DNA of 64,000 nt from Impatiens glandulifera (GCF_907164915.1 NC_061867.1:42745242-42809241), one strand, 5' to 3'; counted from the first letter of the stretch, positions 23,037 to 37,165 are shown. Translations and numbers: made by a program. Notes: a model not told the origin generated them from the letters alone.

Positions 23037-25490
23037 TGTAAGAACTAAAAATTTACACACCAATTTATAATATTAAAATAATTATTTTAATTTATTTTCA
23101 AATAAATAAATTAAAATAATTAACCTTATGCCAAAACCCAATTAAACATTTAATTAGATTAATTCTGTGATAATTAAGAGCTAATTAATTATATGTTAAA
23201 AAAAATATTATTTAGGATAAATGTTATATTCATTTTATCTCAAAATAATTTTAAAAAAAATATCAAATGATAAAAATAAATAATTTAGAATGAACCCCAA
23301 AATTATTTATTTAACCCTAAAATATAATATATATATATATATATATATAAATAAAATAAATTGGCAAAATATTTATCATATCTATTATAATATTTATGTA
23401 TTTAAAAAGATCATAATTAAAGTTAAGGTGAAAGAAAAATTAATTTCAAATAAACCCTTAAAGTTTAAAATAAAAAAATAAGATCAGTAATCAGATATAG
23501 CCAAAATCTAGAGATAAAGTTACATCCGCAATCACACCCATTGGATCAACGCTAGATTTTCATCATACGCTCTAGACGCGCCTGTGTAGCCCGCTGCAGC
23601 TAGAGACGCACGCGTCCGAGATGCACATGATCAGTAAACGCGGAAGTTAGCTCTATCCATCCAAACGCAATGGAACGCCCACAACTTGACAAAACGCCAA
23701 CGACGCGTCCCGCGTTCGCCATACAACCTCAAAACAATGCTGATTTGATCGACACCGTCTCCTTCATCGCGATCGCCGGAGAGATAAGCATGAAGTCCCA
23801 TCTTTGATTTTTCAAAGATGGAACTTTCTCCACAGTCAACCAAATCGGCTGATATTCCAAAGTGAAATGATCACCCTACTACGGTGATCATTTCCCCTAC
23901 ATCAATAGGGATGATTCATCCGTAATCCGGGAAGTGGGATAAAGAAAAATAAAAAACTATTAATGGTTTTTGGCCAATTCGATCCACTTGAAACCTCCAC
24001 ATACTTAGGGAGGCTATAACTAGCCTCCTTCAACACTTCATAAGGCAAGAGATAACATCTCAAGTCCTAAATTAAAGAATTTCGAAAATCCGTCGTTAAA
24101 GCTCAAAGCTTCTGATTTTTCGAAAATTCTATATAAGTCTATAAAGTTTGAATCCAGATATCCCAAAATATTCCCTAAGGTCTAAGGAGTGTTCTCCAAT
24201 CATTGGTAAGCTTCCAATCATCCTTTAATTCAACTTCCAATTTAAAATTGAAATTTTTATATTTCGGTTTTCATAAGCTTTTTGTTGTCTGGTTTTTGAA
24301 TTTGATGATTGGAAATCGATTTTATAATCATTTATGAACTTTCTGTGAAAGATAAAATGATTAATCGGTCTCAAAAAGAAAAATTCAATTTTGAATTTAA
24401 AAAATCAAAAAATGGGTTTATGTTTTTGGGTTAATCTTTGAAGATCACAGCCCAAAAAACTTTCCAACATGATTGTAATGATGTTGGGAAACTATTTGGA
24501 TCATGTTTGATCTATCCCGATCATGTTTGATCAAAATCAAAATTTTCAAAATAATTGAAAATTTTGAGTTCTTGAATTGGTTTAAACGAACATCTAGTGT
24601 TCTTGTTTTGGTATCAATCAAGTATATGAAGTATAAGGAAGCTATTGACTGACTCCTTACACTTCAAAACAACTTTAAAACCAAAAACTCTAATTATTGG
24701 CTACAAACTGTTTTGAACAAATTAATCATCACCCAGGTCGATTGATACCTTAGAGTGATGTTCTAAATGTTTTTGGGAGCTTTGTGAAGCTACCTAAACC
24801 CTTGGATTGTAGAATTCAAGCCTCCATCAAAATTTTAAAACCTACAATTTTGATGTTCTAAAGGATAGGTAGGTCCGATTGATGACCGAGAGATCCGATC
24901 GAGGATCTTCAGTCCTAGACCGAGATGTCCGACCAATGATCTTTAGTGAGGACCGAGAGGTCCAACCGAAGATTTTACATCCGACTGAGAGGTTAGACCT
25001 AGGACCAATTACTCCCAAACCTAGGACCGATGACTTTCACCTAGGATCAAGAGGTCAAACCTAGGACTAATTAATCTCGACCCCGACTAAGAATTCCCAA
25101 ATTTATGACCGAAGAAGTTAGCCCAATGCTAACCATGATCGATGGTTTTTACACCCCGACCAATAATCTCATCCAAGGACCGAGAGTCCTTAGCACCTCG
25201 ATCGAGGCTTCTTAGCCTGTATCGATGGATCCGACCGAGGGTCCCGGACCCTGACCAATGAAAACAATCCCAATGCCTATAACACCATGCCTATTTGGTT
25301 CCCATTTTCAAAATTCAAAATTATTTTTATAATTTTGGAACCTCAAACAATTTTCTAAAAATCCCAAAAAATTAGAAAATGTTTTCAAAATATTAAAGAT
25401 GTTTTCAAAAACAAATATTTTGACAAAGGCATGTTTGCGATTTATGTTTAAACCGTAATACTTGTAAAAACTAATATTCTTTAGGTTTTT
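23037..25490 (+). mobile_element. Tat-type LTR (copy B)
   Basis: It starts TGTAAGAACTAAAAATTTAC. It includes the GC-richer U3 section (23540-23860) missing from copy A, a TATA-like ggctataac near 24012, and the minisatellite. It joins R at about 25490 at the same position as in copy A. A 70-codon antisense frame at 23631-23843 is in a different frame from its counterpart in copy C. Confidence 0.72.
24860..25275. repeat. ~21 bp-type minisatellite in LTR copy B
   Basis: Repeated gaccgagag(g/a)tccgac words; orthologous array to 8885-9270, with different unit order. Confidence 0.7.
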
Positions 25491-25793
25491 TCCTCCCTAT
25501 AAATTAATTACGGAATTTCATACTCTATTTCTATATTCTTATTTTATATTTTTAGAATTTAAAGAAGAAATTAATTAATTAATAAATTTGATTTAAATGT
25601 ACGCATACAACCTCACTTTCACAATTAAATATGTTCCTCTTATTACCGTTTTATCTTTTAGAGAAGTGATAAGTAACTTCTCCAGATTTGAAATATTTGT
25701 GATTTATGAATGTAAAACACTAAATTTATGGTTTAGAAAAATCTAATAATAAAACACTTAAGGGAATAGTGCATCCAAAAGTTGGGCCGAAAA

Positions 25794-25870
25794 GGCCCAT
25801 GCGCCTAGGATTGGGCTGATTAGGCTCATGCGCATGTTGGGAAAGAAAACCCTAATATTGAGTATAAATA
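25794..25870 (+). promoter_or_regulatory. promoter-like block of R copy B
   Basis: GGCCCA near 25794-25799, telo-box AAACCCTAA at 25847-25855 and TATAAATA at 25863-25870, in the same order and spacing as copy A. Confidence 0.5.
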
Positions 25871-26344
25871 TGTGTTTCTTTTTTTCTAAGCACACAATCG
25901 CCCACATCTTTAATCACCCACATCTTTGATTGTATTCCTCTAAGTGTTACCTCCTCTTTTCTCTCCAAAACTACTTATTAGTGAAGAAGTTCAAAACACA
26001 AGCTATCATTATGTGTTAGCTAGTTGAGACATGAGGTGTCACATAGGTACTATTATATGTATCATGGTTTCGGTGTTCTATCTAAGACGTGGGATATTCA
26101 TAAGTTGTTTGGACACATCTTTACTTCTTAAAAATGTACTCAAATTTATTAGTGCATATTCAATACTAAATCAAAGGATAGAAGGTATACGATTGTTGGG
26201 TATTTTTTTTAATTAATGTTAGAAATTTGATTTTTTTTTAGTGATTTATATGTTCAAGTTCTTTTGGTTATAGAATTTCAAAATAAGAATAAATAATTCA
26301 AATTATTGTATAAACTCATTTTTTTTTACCATGGATGGTTTATT

Positions 26345-26500
26345 ACAGATAATCTCCCAATTGATCCTGGTTCTTAAAGAGATGTCTGACAATTGTTGAT
26401 ACAACAAATCGAATAACACCCATTGTTTCTAACCTTGTGTACACTTTCTCCAACTATAGAAGCACAACTCAAGAATATTGGAAGAGACAATGTTGGTAGA
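26345..26500 (-). pseudogene. PMD N-terminal exon relic in R copy B
   Basis: Minus-strand counterpart of 10325-10480 (words gagttgtgcttctatagttg and agaaagtgtacacaaggt). The FDGW motif has been lost and stops are present. Confidence 0.45.
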
Positions 26501-27680
26501 AGGGATCATTAATGTGGGTGGGGTTTCCTCTCCACATTTAGTGAAGGACATTTAGTGAAAGTAGAAAGAAATGTGCGGAGAAGGAAATGTGCCTTCCTGT
26601 ATATAGTCATTTAAGTTGTTGTTTTTCCCCTCTAATCACATTGTATTTAATTTCATATATTACATTAAATATTTTACCTCTTTTCTTAATTATTTTTATT
26701 AATTTATTAAAAAAAGTTATTATTAGATATCAAAATTCTTAATTTCTTTATATTGATTGTATTAAATGATTTCAAATTTTTCTTTTTATGAAAATATTAC
26801 TTTTAGTAATTACATAAAAAAAAGTTATTGGATTTCAAAATTCATAATTCCTTTTTTTTGATTAAATTAAATTGTTTGAAATTATGAAGAAATAATTTAT
26901 TAGACCCTTAAAAAAAAGTGATGTGTTATTCAACTATAAAATAATATAAGATCTTTTATGAGATTTATTCTACACAGTTTTTTTTTCATTGAATAATCTT
27001 ATTTCGTTAAGAAAACTTATAATAAATTATTATTCAAGAAAATTAAATATATATTTTTTTAATTAAATATTGAAAAAAATAGTTCAATAGATGTGATAAA
27101 TAAATGGTTAGTCAACATCAATTATCAGTGTAGTTTCTCTTTACTATTTAAAATGCAAATTTGAATTTGCAAATAAAATTATTAGAATATCACAATGTCA
27201 TTCGAAACTATTTAATTATTGTTTTAATTATTTTATTTTTATCAGAATCATTGATGACCTCTTTGGACACCCATTTTTCCCAAAGTTTTGTACACTTTCT
27301 AATTTCTTTGATGGCCTATAGGAATCTTTGTACACTTTCTAAGGTATGTTTTATTTGTTTTTTTAAGATTAAATTTGATTTTTCTCTCTCATCTTCTCTC
27401 TCATTTTAATTTTTTCAATCACTTTATCTCATTTAAAATATCATTTTATCTTTTCCAATTTTTATCCAGTAGCACGTTTCGTAATTTTTAACAACAGTAA
27501 AAGACTTAAATGTCTCAAAATTAATTCAAACCAAATAAATTTATCCATATTTCATACCTATTTTTTTTTTCATTTTAACCAAAATAAATTAAAAACCCAA
27601 TTTAAGACCGGACTAACAGTATTAAAAAAACACCTCAAGATTCTCGAAGGAGACAGGGTCATTAGAAAAAGGAAAGTTAA

Positions 27681-27916
27681 ATTGTACCAATTATTATTAT
27701 TATTATTATTATTTTTTTTTTTAATAAAAGAAGAAGAGGTTAAATATGTACTTGGTCTTTTACATTTTGGTCAAACTAAAAACTATTAATAATTAATATA
27801 TTTTAAAGAAAAATTTAAACCGTGATTTGACTTAAAAAACTAATTGAATAAAATTAAATAATTATTTTAAATAAAAATATAATTTACTGTTTCACATATA
27901 TTAATAATGTTATATT

Positions 27917-27961
<45 letters not shown>

Positions 27962-28226
27962 CATCATAATTTTATTTTAGTATTTTCTTTCAAAATAAAT
28001 TAAAAATATGTTCTCTCAATAACTAGTCACCTAAATCTTACAAACTTACCTTTTTTAAATTTTCTAGACGTTGTTTGAATTTTAACTTTTTAAATTAATT
28101 TTTTTTTACTTTTTTTTGAACTAATATAATTTATTATTTAAATTTAAATTGAAATTCAGTTATCTTATCTTTTTTATTTTTAAATATTTTAATTAATATT
28201 ATAACTTATTATCAAATACAATGTAA

Positions 28227-28275
<49 letters not shown>

Positions 28276-28290
28276 AAACTTGAATATTTG
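27681..28290. repeat. AT-rich R tail with (AT)n tracts
   Basis: (ATT)n near 27690-27712 and AT tracts at 27919-27958 and 28230-28270. Collinear with 10930-11580. Confidence 0.8.
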
Positions 28291-29388
28291 GACTTTTGAA
28301 TGGAGGAGTCTATTTATTAGATTATGTATCAGTTAAAGGTTGAGGGAACCGATTGTTATGTTATCTCGTTTCATAACTCTAATTTGTTATGTCATTATCT
28401 CTATTCTTATTTACTTAATAATATTCTCCTTATAAATAGATGTAACAAAGTTTTATTTTGGTTAATCATGTTAAATATGTGTCATTTTATTGTTTACGCT
28501 ATTTTCTTACATTTTGTTATATCAAATTGGTATCAAAGTTTCAGGAAATTTGATTGTTTATTTTTTAATTGAGATAATAATAGTAAGAATTAAGATCATA
28601 TGTTTACGGAGCAATAAATTCAATTTATGACCAATCAAAATGCAGACTCTATTGTAATATCATGGCATATGGGGGCCACTAAAGTTTTTGACAGGTGCAA
28701 AAATACCCTAAGATAGTAATTATGGAGAAGAAGATATATTCAACAATTATGTTGCGCCTTGTAGATGATGTCATCATCGAGGTCTTAGAGGAGGAGAATA
28801 TCACTGTGTTATGGTTGAAGTTGGAGAGCCTCTACATGATGAAGTTTCTCACCAACAAGTTGTTTATAAAACAACGCCTGTTCACTTTATGAATGCAAGA
28901 AGGTATACAAATTGGATAAGTGTTTTTGGGCAGCAACGATGACTATAACATGACATTTTATAAATTATGGGCCTCACACCGGGTTTAACTACAAAATACC
29001 TTATGAGGTATGATTTGAAAAATCTGCTCATTACTTAGGTTTGAAACCTTTTGGCTGGGTAAAATAGAGTCAAAAGTGAAGAATAGAATATTTATGGGAT
29101 TTGGAAATGGTGTCAAAGGATAAAGAGTATGGTCTCCATACGAGAGAAGATGTATTGTTAGTAGAAACATCATCTTTGATGAAATCTTATACTTATTTCT
29201 ATTGTTAAAGCGATAAAAGAATGTAGTAGTGTTAATAAAGAGATGAGTTAAAAACTACGTACTCTACAAAAAGAGATAGAACATCACGTTAAGACTCAAT
29301 TGTTAGAGCTTGAACAATTATATTCTTGATGTTTTGAAGTTATTCATCAGAGTGTAGTTGAAGGTCGTTTAAGTACGAATAGAGTTAA
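28291..29388 (+). pseudogene. Copia fossil B: LTR end, gag piece fused to integrase end
   Basis: An LTR end with tataaatag near 28432 is followed by the primer-site-like ttggtatcaaagt near 28528. The gag piece is at about 28695-28892 (VIMEKKIYSTIMLRLVDDVI, LWLKLESLYMMKFLTNKLFI). The integrase C-terminus follows at about 28970-29200. The junction (ttatgaatgcaagaagg then atacaaat) is the same as in fossil A. It breaks at 29388, where truncated Tat LTR sequence starts. Confidence 0.68.
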
Positions 29389-30082
29389 TCCAAATGTTAA
29401 TTATTTAACCCAAAAATATAAACAAAAAATTGGCCAAATATTTGTTATATTTATTTTAAATATTTTTTTTATTTTAAATATTTAAAAATAAAGTCAAAAG
29501 GGTGAAAAAAAATCAATTTAAATAAACCCTTAAGGTATTACAAATAAAAATAAATCAGTGATCTTGTGCGGCCGAAACTCTAAAGAACGGCTGCAGCAAA
29601 AACTAGGACCATCGGATGAGTGTTGGATTGTCATCCAACACACATAAGCCTCACGCGTCTCCAGCTACAACAAAAGTAGCGCGCACTCGCGAAGTAGGAG
29701 ATCAGATAACGCGGGTGTTAACCCCGTTAGCTGAAACGTGACGAAACACTCCATCACTGACAGAACGTTGTTGGAACGCTCAATGTTCGCCAAAAACATC
29801 CGAAACAACGTCATTTCGCCCTAGTTTGTCTTCTTAATCGCGATCGTCGGAGAGATAAGAACAAGTCCCATCTTTAATTTTTCAAATATGGAACTTCTCC
29901 GATAATTCACCTTTTTGGCTTATTCAAAAACGGAAATGATCATCCTACTAGGTTGATCATTTTACCTACGATCTAAGGCTTCATCATGTCCTGATCGGGC
30001 AAGTTTAACCAAGAACAACCAAAATGCCATTAACGAATTTTTACTAATTCAGGCCACTTGACCCTTTAACTGACTCAGAAGG
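29389..30082 (+). mobile_element. Tat-type LTR fragment, both ends missing
   Basis: It matches 13284-13965 of LTR copy C (ccaaatgttaattatttaac, gatcatcctac, gatcgggcaagtt). It ends at the TATA region (gaaggctata), where a different, minus-strand Tat sequence begins. Confidence 0.7.
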
Positions 30083-30435
30083 CTATACGTCCTATCGGGC
30101 GACTCATCGCTAAAGGGTGGGGTCGATCCCGGGTATCCTAGTTTATTCTCTCGCATCATTAATCGGTTTGTAACAAGTTTTCATTCCACATTGACAATCT
30201 TTGCACATAGGTGTAGAAATACCGATCATGGTCGAGTACTTCTTTGCAAAAAGAGGGTGATGTACCCTTTTACACATGAATGCTCTAAAATAGGGAGAAA
30301 ACATGTGTCTTTTAAGATGTTGCACCTTGTAAGACAAGCCTATTAAGTGTTTCAAAACGTGATACAAACATTTCATAAGAAAATTTTTATGTTTTCAAGT
30401 TACACATTTAATCCCCACCAGATCGCCAGAAAATT
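30083..30435 (-). mobile_element. leader and primer-binding site of a minus-strand Tat element
   Basis: Plus-strand tccccaccagatcgccag at 30412-30429 is the reverse complement of CTGGCGATCTGGTGGGGA. That is two changes from the Tat/Ogre primer site (TGGCGACTCTGCTGGGGA) as I remember it, and it lies immediately inside the LTR end. The rest is untranslated leader. A 77-codon minus-strand frame (30143-30376, rich in Cys and His, ending near CKDCQCGMKTCYKPINDARE) is open here, but I cannot assign it; it may be the start of the extra ORF that Tat elements carry before gag, or chance. Confidence 0.6.
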
Positions 30436-33400
30436 TGTAACCCCCGTGAATCCCGCAGCGGTGCGCGTGGTGGACACGTGCGCATGCAGCCCTAGAGTGG
30501 CTCAAGGTTCGAGGAATCTTTTAAAAATACATTATTTTAAAAGATTTTTATAGTACTAGAAAGATTTTTTAAAATCAATTATGTAAAAATATTTAATTTT
30601 ATTCAAGTTTTAATAATCTTGGAATTTTCTATAAACAAATGACTATTTGATTTTTTATAAAATCCAATTTAAATAAATTAAACATAATTAATTTGAGAAA
30701 AGATTATTTATTTGAAGACACAATCACCAATTGATTTTAGAAAATCAATAAAAATGTGGACCTGTACAAACGTATTTTTGCACCAGAGTTTCATTTGGTT
30801 CAAAGTTTGGTGATACTCGGGATACGACTTTCGCGCAATGTCCTCCGTACCCGTTTTAAAAAACAGTCTCTACTTATAAAATTGGATTTTTTAAAATCGG
30901 TTGTATAATGTTTGTGTATTAACCAATTATTCTTCCGATCTTAGTAATGCTTCTAGGTTTTAATGTTATTTAAAATATTGAAACAACAATATTTAAATGC
31001 TGGTACCTATTGCGAATGATACCTATGGTGGAAATAAATGAAGAATATCAGTCATTTTTAAGGAAAAATTAGAGTTTAGAAATGAACTCAAAACCAAGCT
31101 TTGTTGAAATATTTTTGAGGAAAAATATCACAAAAATTTTTGAAATACATTTTCTAATTTTTCAAGATTTATAGATAAATGATTTAGAATCCCAAAATTA
31201 TAATTTTTTTTTGCATTTTGAAAAGTGCAACCAAACAAGTCTTAGGACGGGAGTCTTAAGGCTTGGGTTCGCTTTTGTCGACCGAGGTTTGAAACCCTTA
31301 GTCTGGGATTCGAGAGGTCTCGATTTAGGTATTGGAGTCTCTCGGTCGATGTGCTAAGGACTCTCGGTCCTTAGCTGATCTTACCGGTTTAAGTGTAAAA
31401 ACCTATCGATCTTGGACTAGCTTGGGGATAGGTTTCTCGGTCGAGGTGTATAAATCTCTCGGTCTAGGGCTAACTCTAGGCTACATTCCTCGGTTATAGA
31501 CTTGGGAGCTCTCGTTCCTAGGTCTAGGATTCTCGGTCCTAGGGTTAGACCTATCATTCCTTGGTCTTGGGAGTCTTGGTCTCGGACTATGGCCTCCCGG
31601 TCCTAGGTCTTGGTAGTCTCGGTCCCAAATTTGGAATTCTCGGTCGTGAGTCCTAGGAATCTCGATCCTAGGTCTGAATCTGATTAGTTTTATGCCGGAC
31701 CTCTCGGTCCTAAGCGAAGATCCTCGATCAGATTTCTCAGTTCTAGCTCAAGAATACCGATCCTAGGTTTCGGTCTTAACTCATAAAAACCAGTCTAAGG
31801 TCTCGGTCCTTGGTCTCGGTCCAGGCCGATGATGGTCGGTCGGATCTCTCAGTCCTAGGCTCACAAACCTCGGTCTTCAAGAGCACAAAGATTCATTTTT
31901 TAAATTATTTTTTTAGCTCTGATTCTTTAATCCAAGAGCTCCTAAGAACATGTTGATCATCATCTCAAGGTATGGATCGACCTGGATAATGATAATTTTT
32001 TTTCAAAACAGTTTTTGATAAAAAAAATCGTATTTTTTATTTTAAATCTATTTTGAAGTGAAATTAACTATCAAATAGCTTTCTTATATCAAATATACTT
32101 GATTGGTAACAAAATAAGAACACTGGCTGGCTGCTTGTTTTAACAAATTCAAGAACTTAAAATTTTCATTTTATTTTGAAAATTTTCATTTTAATCAAAC
32201 ATGATTGGGATGGATAAAATATGATCCAAATAGTTCCCAACATGTTTATAATCAAGTTGAGAAACTTTCTAGGCGGTGATTCGATCGAATTAATCCAAGA
32301 ACAACAAACCCATTTTTTATTTTTGAAATTAAAATTTGGGTTTTGTTATTTAGATTAATTGATCGGTTTTATCCTATGTAGAAAGTTTATAAATCATATA
32401 GGGATTAATTTTCAACCATAAAACATCATAAACAACAACCATACAAGATTATGCAATTTGAAATAAAAAAATTCAAATTCAAATTGTAAATATCAATTAG
32501 AGGTCGATTGGAACCTTACTAAGGATTAGAGAACACTCTTTGATCCTTAAGGAAGTTTTTTGGATGCTCAGATCAAAGCATTAAGGCCTTAAACAGAAAA
32601 TTCGAAAAATCCGAAATTTTGAAGCTGTATTGGTGAATTTTGATTTTCTTCGATTTAAGGGTTGTGTGGTGGTTCTTTAACTTCAGAATGACTTTAGGGG
32701 AGTATTTATACTAATCCAAGTCGGTTGGGGAAGCTAAGTGGGCTGAATTAGTCAAATGCTATCAATAGTTTTTGACTATTCTTGACCTATAGCCGCCGAA
32801 ATATGTAATGACGAAGCCTATGGTTATAGGGAGAATGATCATTATCGTAGAATGATCATTCTAGGCTTTGAATCAGTCAAAATCATTGACCAATGGCCGA
32901 GTTCCAAAAAGAGAAGATCAACACGGATCTTAGTTCTTATATTTGCGGCGTCACGATGAGGAAGACGATTGGAGCCATAAACGACGTCGTTTTGCATATT
33001 TTTGACGATCCATTAACGGCTGGGCATTCTGTTAGCGTTCTATCTAATGGGGCTAACGTCCAATTAGTTGTTCCGCTGCGATCCAAAAGCACGCTCCTTC
33101 GGTTACAATCAGCTACGCGGATCGTTCTTGGGTGCTGGATGAGAATCCAATGCTGATCTGATGGTCATGGCGTGTACTGCAACCGGTTCTCTTGATTTCG
33201 GCCATATAGGATCACAATTTTATTTTATTTTAAAACCTTAAAGGGTTTGTTTGAAATTAATTTTTCTTTCACCCTTTTGGATTTAATTTTGATATTTTCA
33301 AATACAAAAAATATTATAATAAATTTGTCAAATATTTAACCAATTTATTTATTTTTTTTCTATATATTTTTAGGGTTAAAACAAATAATTCTCTTTTATA

Positions 33401-33684
33401 TGAAATGCATACAGAATTCATTAAAAATATTTATTTTTGTCCATTAATTTTTCTAAAATTATTTTGAGACATTATGAGTATAACATTTATCCAAAATAAT
33501 TTTTTTTTTTATTTTGGCCTTTACTCTTAATTAATTTGATTATTAGCACAATAATTAATCATAATTAATTATTTTAAATAGGTTTTTGACCATGGAGTTA
33601 ATTATTTTGATTTTATTGATTTAATAATAAATCAGAATAATTATTTTAATATTATAAATTGGAGTGTATATTTTAGTGCTTACA
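30436..33684 (-). mobile_element. Tat-type LTR, minus strand, 3249 bp
   Basis: In minus orientation it runs from TGTAAGCACTAAAATATAC (33684) to GGGGGTTACA (30436), with intact TG...CA ends and a TGTAA/TTACA terminal inverted repeat. It carries the GC-richer U3 section (32890-33190), TATAAATA at 32703-32710 (minus), the minisatellite, and the conserved tail shared with 20870-21490. It is followed on its own strand by a primer site, so it is a 5' LTR whose element has been cut off at 30083. It is the best reference for the family. The 87-codon plus-strand frame at 32893-33156 is antisense to it and not conserved. Confidence 0.82.
31250..31880. repeat. inverted copy of the ~21 bp LTR minisatellite
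   Basis: Repeated ctcggtcctagg(t/g)ct words, the reverse complement of the ctaggaccgag units at 20340-20560. At about 630 bp it is the longest array of the family here. Confidence 0.82.
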
Positions 33685-34085
33685 AAGTTAATAATTCTAC
33701 TTATACGATTTTTTTTTGTCAACATATTAAGTTCATTTTATATGATAAAGTTTTAAGGCTTACCTAGAATTTGTTATTTTAAAAAATTATATCTAAAAGG
33801 GTTAAAATTGTTAAGGGTATTATTAGAATGGAGTTATCATAATAAATACACCATAATATATGTTTTATTTTGTTTTAAAATTAAATGTATTAAAGTTAGA
33901 GTTACACTAATGTATTCTCATGCATCTAATTTAGATTTTCTTATTCACACTTTTTTTTTTTATTCACACTTAAGTTAATTGATGTGAATTACAGTTGTCT
34001 AAATGGAGACTTAGTCTCTATATGAATTCACATCATATTGTGTGTAAAAAAAATAAAAGATTGAAACAAAATAACATAATCTAAC
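33685..34085. other. AT-rich spacer, no gene seen
   Basis: Includes a short hairpin (gatgtgaatta near 33979, gaattcacatc near 34023) and a ttattcacac(t)n duplication near 33940-33968. Confidence 0.45.
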
Positions 34086-34532
34086 TTTAGAGTGTATATT
34101 CAAGACTAAATCAAAGAATAAATGTATAACATTGTTATGTATCTTCTTTAATTAATGTTAAACAATTAATTATAAAAAAAATTAATAGTTATGGTTTCAA
34201 ATTTTTGATTTTCCTTAGTGTTTTATATGTTCAAGTTCTTTTGGTTATAGAATTTCACAATAACAATAAAAATTCGTATTAACTCATTTTTTATAATGAT
34301 GGTTTGTTATAGGTAATCTCCAAAGTGATTTTGTTTCTCCTAAAAAGATGAAAGACAATTGGAAACAAATCCTAATCATCTATAGTCATCGAAGGTGAAG
34401 ACACAATGTTGGTAGAAGAGATCACCGCGTTTAGTGAGGGGAGAAAGGAAACGTGTCTTTCTGTATATATATACATTTAAGTTGTTCATTTTTTTTTCAA
34501 ATCAAATTGTATTTAATTTCATAGATTAAATG
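34086..34532 (+). repeat. R segment, partial copy E
   Basis: It begins inside R at gtgtatattcaagactaaatc and includes gatggtttgttataggtaatc and the much-decayed PMD-relic region (34314-34430). It is interrupted at 34532 by the Mutator-type MITE, continues at 35032-35094, and is then cut by the tandem array. A further fragment may lie at 37595-37690. Confidence 0.65.
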
Positions 34533-35022
34533 GGGAAATTTGACTAAATGGCCTTAAAGATGGAGATATTTAACTTTTTGAACCCTTCATAATAAAAAGC
34601 GTTGGTGACACTTTTATATTTTTTTGACGAAACTGAACATGTCGCGAGACGTCCTCAATCGTGAGATGCAACCGGCATTCGCGAGACGATTTATTTTTCG
34701 TCTCGGGATTGTCGGGTGTGTCTTGCGGGTGCGTATTGCGAATACCGGGTGCGTCTCGCGAATGCCGAGTGCGTCTCACGGGTGCGTCTCGCGTATGCCG
34801 GTTGCGAGACGCAACCGGGGTTGCGTCTCGCGATTGTAGACTTTTCACAAGGCATTGTTGACTTTTCGCATGGTATCCGGTTGCGTCTCGCAACCAACAG
34901 TTGCGTCTCACGATAGGGGAAATTTCGTCAAAAAAATATAAAAGTGTCACCAACGCTTTTTATTATAAGGGGGTCAAAAAGTTAAATACCCCAATCTTTA
35001 AGGACATTTAGTCAAATTTCTT
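34533..35022. mobile_element. Mutator-type MITE with ~100 bp TIRs and 9 bp target duplication
   Basis: The left arm (34533-34632, aaatttgactaaatggcc ... atatttttttgacgaaa) is mirrored by the right arm (about 34918-35022, tttcgtcaaaaaaatat ... catttagtcaaatttc). The flanks carry an identical 9 bp direct repeat GATTAAATG (34524-34532 and 35023-35031), the target length typical of Mutator elements. The 285 bp core is GC-rich and made of GCGTCTCGCG-type words in both orientations. Short overlapping frames in the core arise from this repetition. There is no transposase. It was inserted into R copy E. Confidence 0.85.
34636..34925. repeat. CGTCTC/GAGACG-rich core of the MITE
   Basis: At least ten occurrences of gcgtctc(g/a)cg or its complement gcgagacg between 34636 and 34912, several arranged head to head (gagacgcaacc next to ggttgcgtctc near 34805-34830). 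Strikingly CpG-rich against the surrounding AT-rich DNA. Confidence 0.85.
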
Positions 35023-35091
35023 GATTAAATGTTGTAAGATTTTAACTTATTTTTTAAACTTTTTTTATTAATTAATTAATTAAAAAAAAGT

Positions 35092-35094
<3 letters not shown>

Positions 35095-35132
<38 letters not shown>
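35095..35132. repeat. (TA)n microsatellite
   Basis: TA tract preceding the first unit of the ~315 bp array. Confidence 0.95.
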
Positions 35133-36986
<1,854 letters not shown>

Positions 36987-37165
36987 ATAGGGTTCGTTTA
37001 TGGAGGAAATGATGGCTTGAATAATGAAAACATTGGTGATAAAACTAACCTAAGGGTTCGTCCATGGAGTGAATGCCGGCTTAGAGTAAAATAAATATTG
37101 GAGAAAAATCCTAAGTGTTCATTCGCGGAGGGTAATTTAGGACTTAGAATCATGCCCAAGAATGT
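36987..37165. repeat. ~62 bp tandem repeat, about three units
   Basis: Units begin agggttcgtttatggagg (36987), agggttcgtccatggagt (37054) and agtgttcattcgcggagg (37115). They abut the truncated end of the ~315 bp array. Confidence 0.8.

Larger units (their letters stand above)
25491..27680 (+). repeat. R segment, copy B
   Basis: Closest relative of copy A and more complete. It holds the promoter-like block, a 61-codon frame (26031-26216, starting MRCHIGTIICIM), the antisense PMD relic, and a right part with the second relic (about 27270-27320) that copy A has lost. Confidence 0.75.
22838..30082 (+). repeat. copy B of the large composite block
   Basis: Direct-orientation counterpart of 7595-13965. 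The left flank (tttcatagaatta, gataccaaaatgtcacgagt), Tat LTR, R segment, AT tracts, Copia fossil and a second Tat LTR piece come in the same order. It keeps sections lost from copy A. The Copia fossil and the start of the second LTR were removed together by a deletion at 29388. Confidence 0.75.

Noticed and set aside
34570..34953. 127-codon minus-strand frame and overlapping plus-strand frames in the Mutator-type MITE
   Set aside because: All arise from GCGTCTCGCG repetition, are open on both strands, and look like repeat composition rather than a gene.
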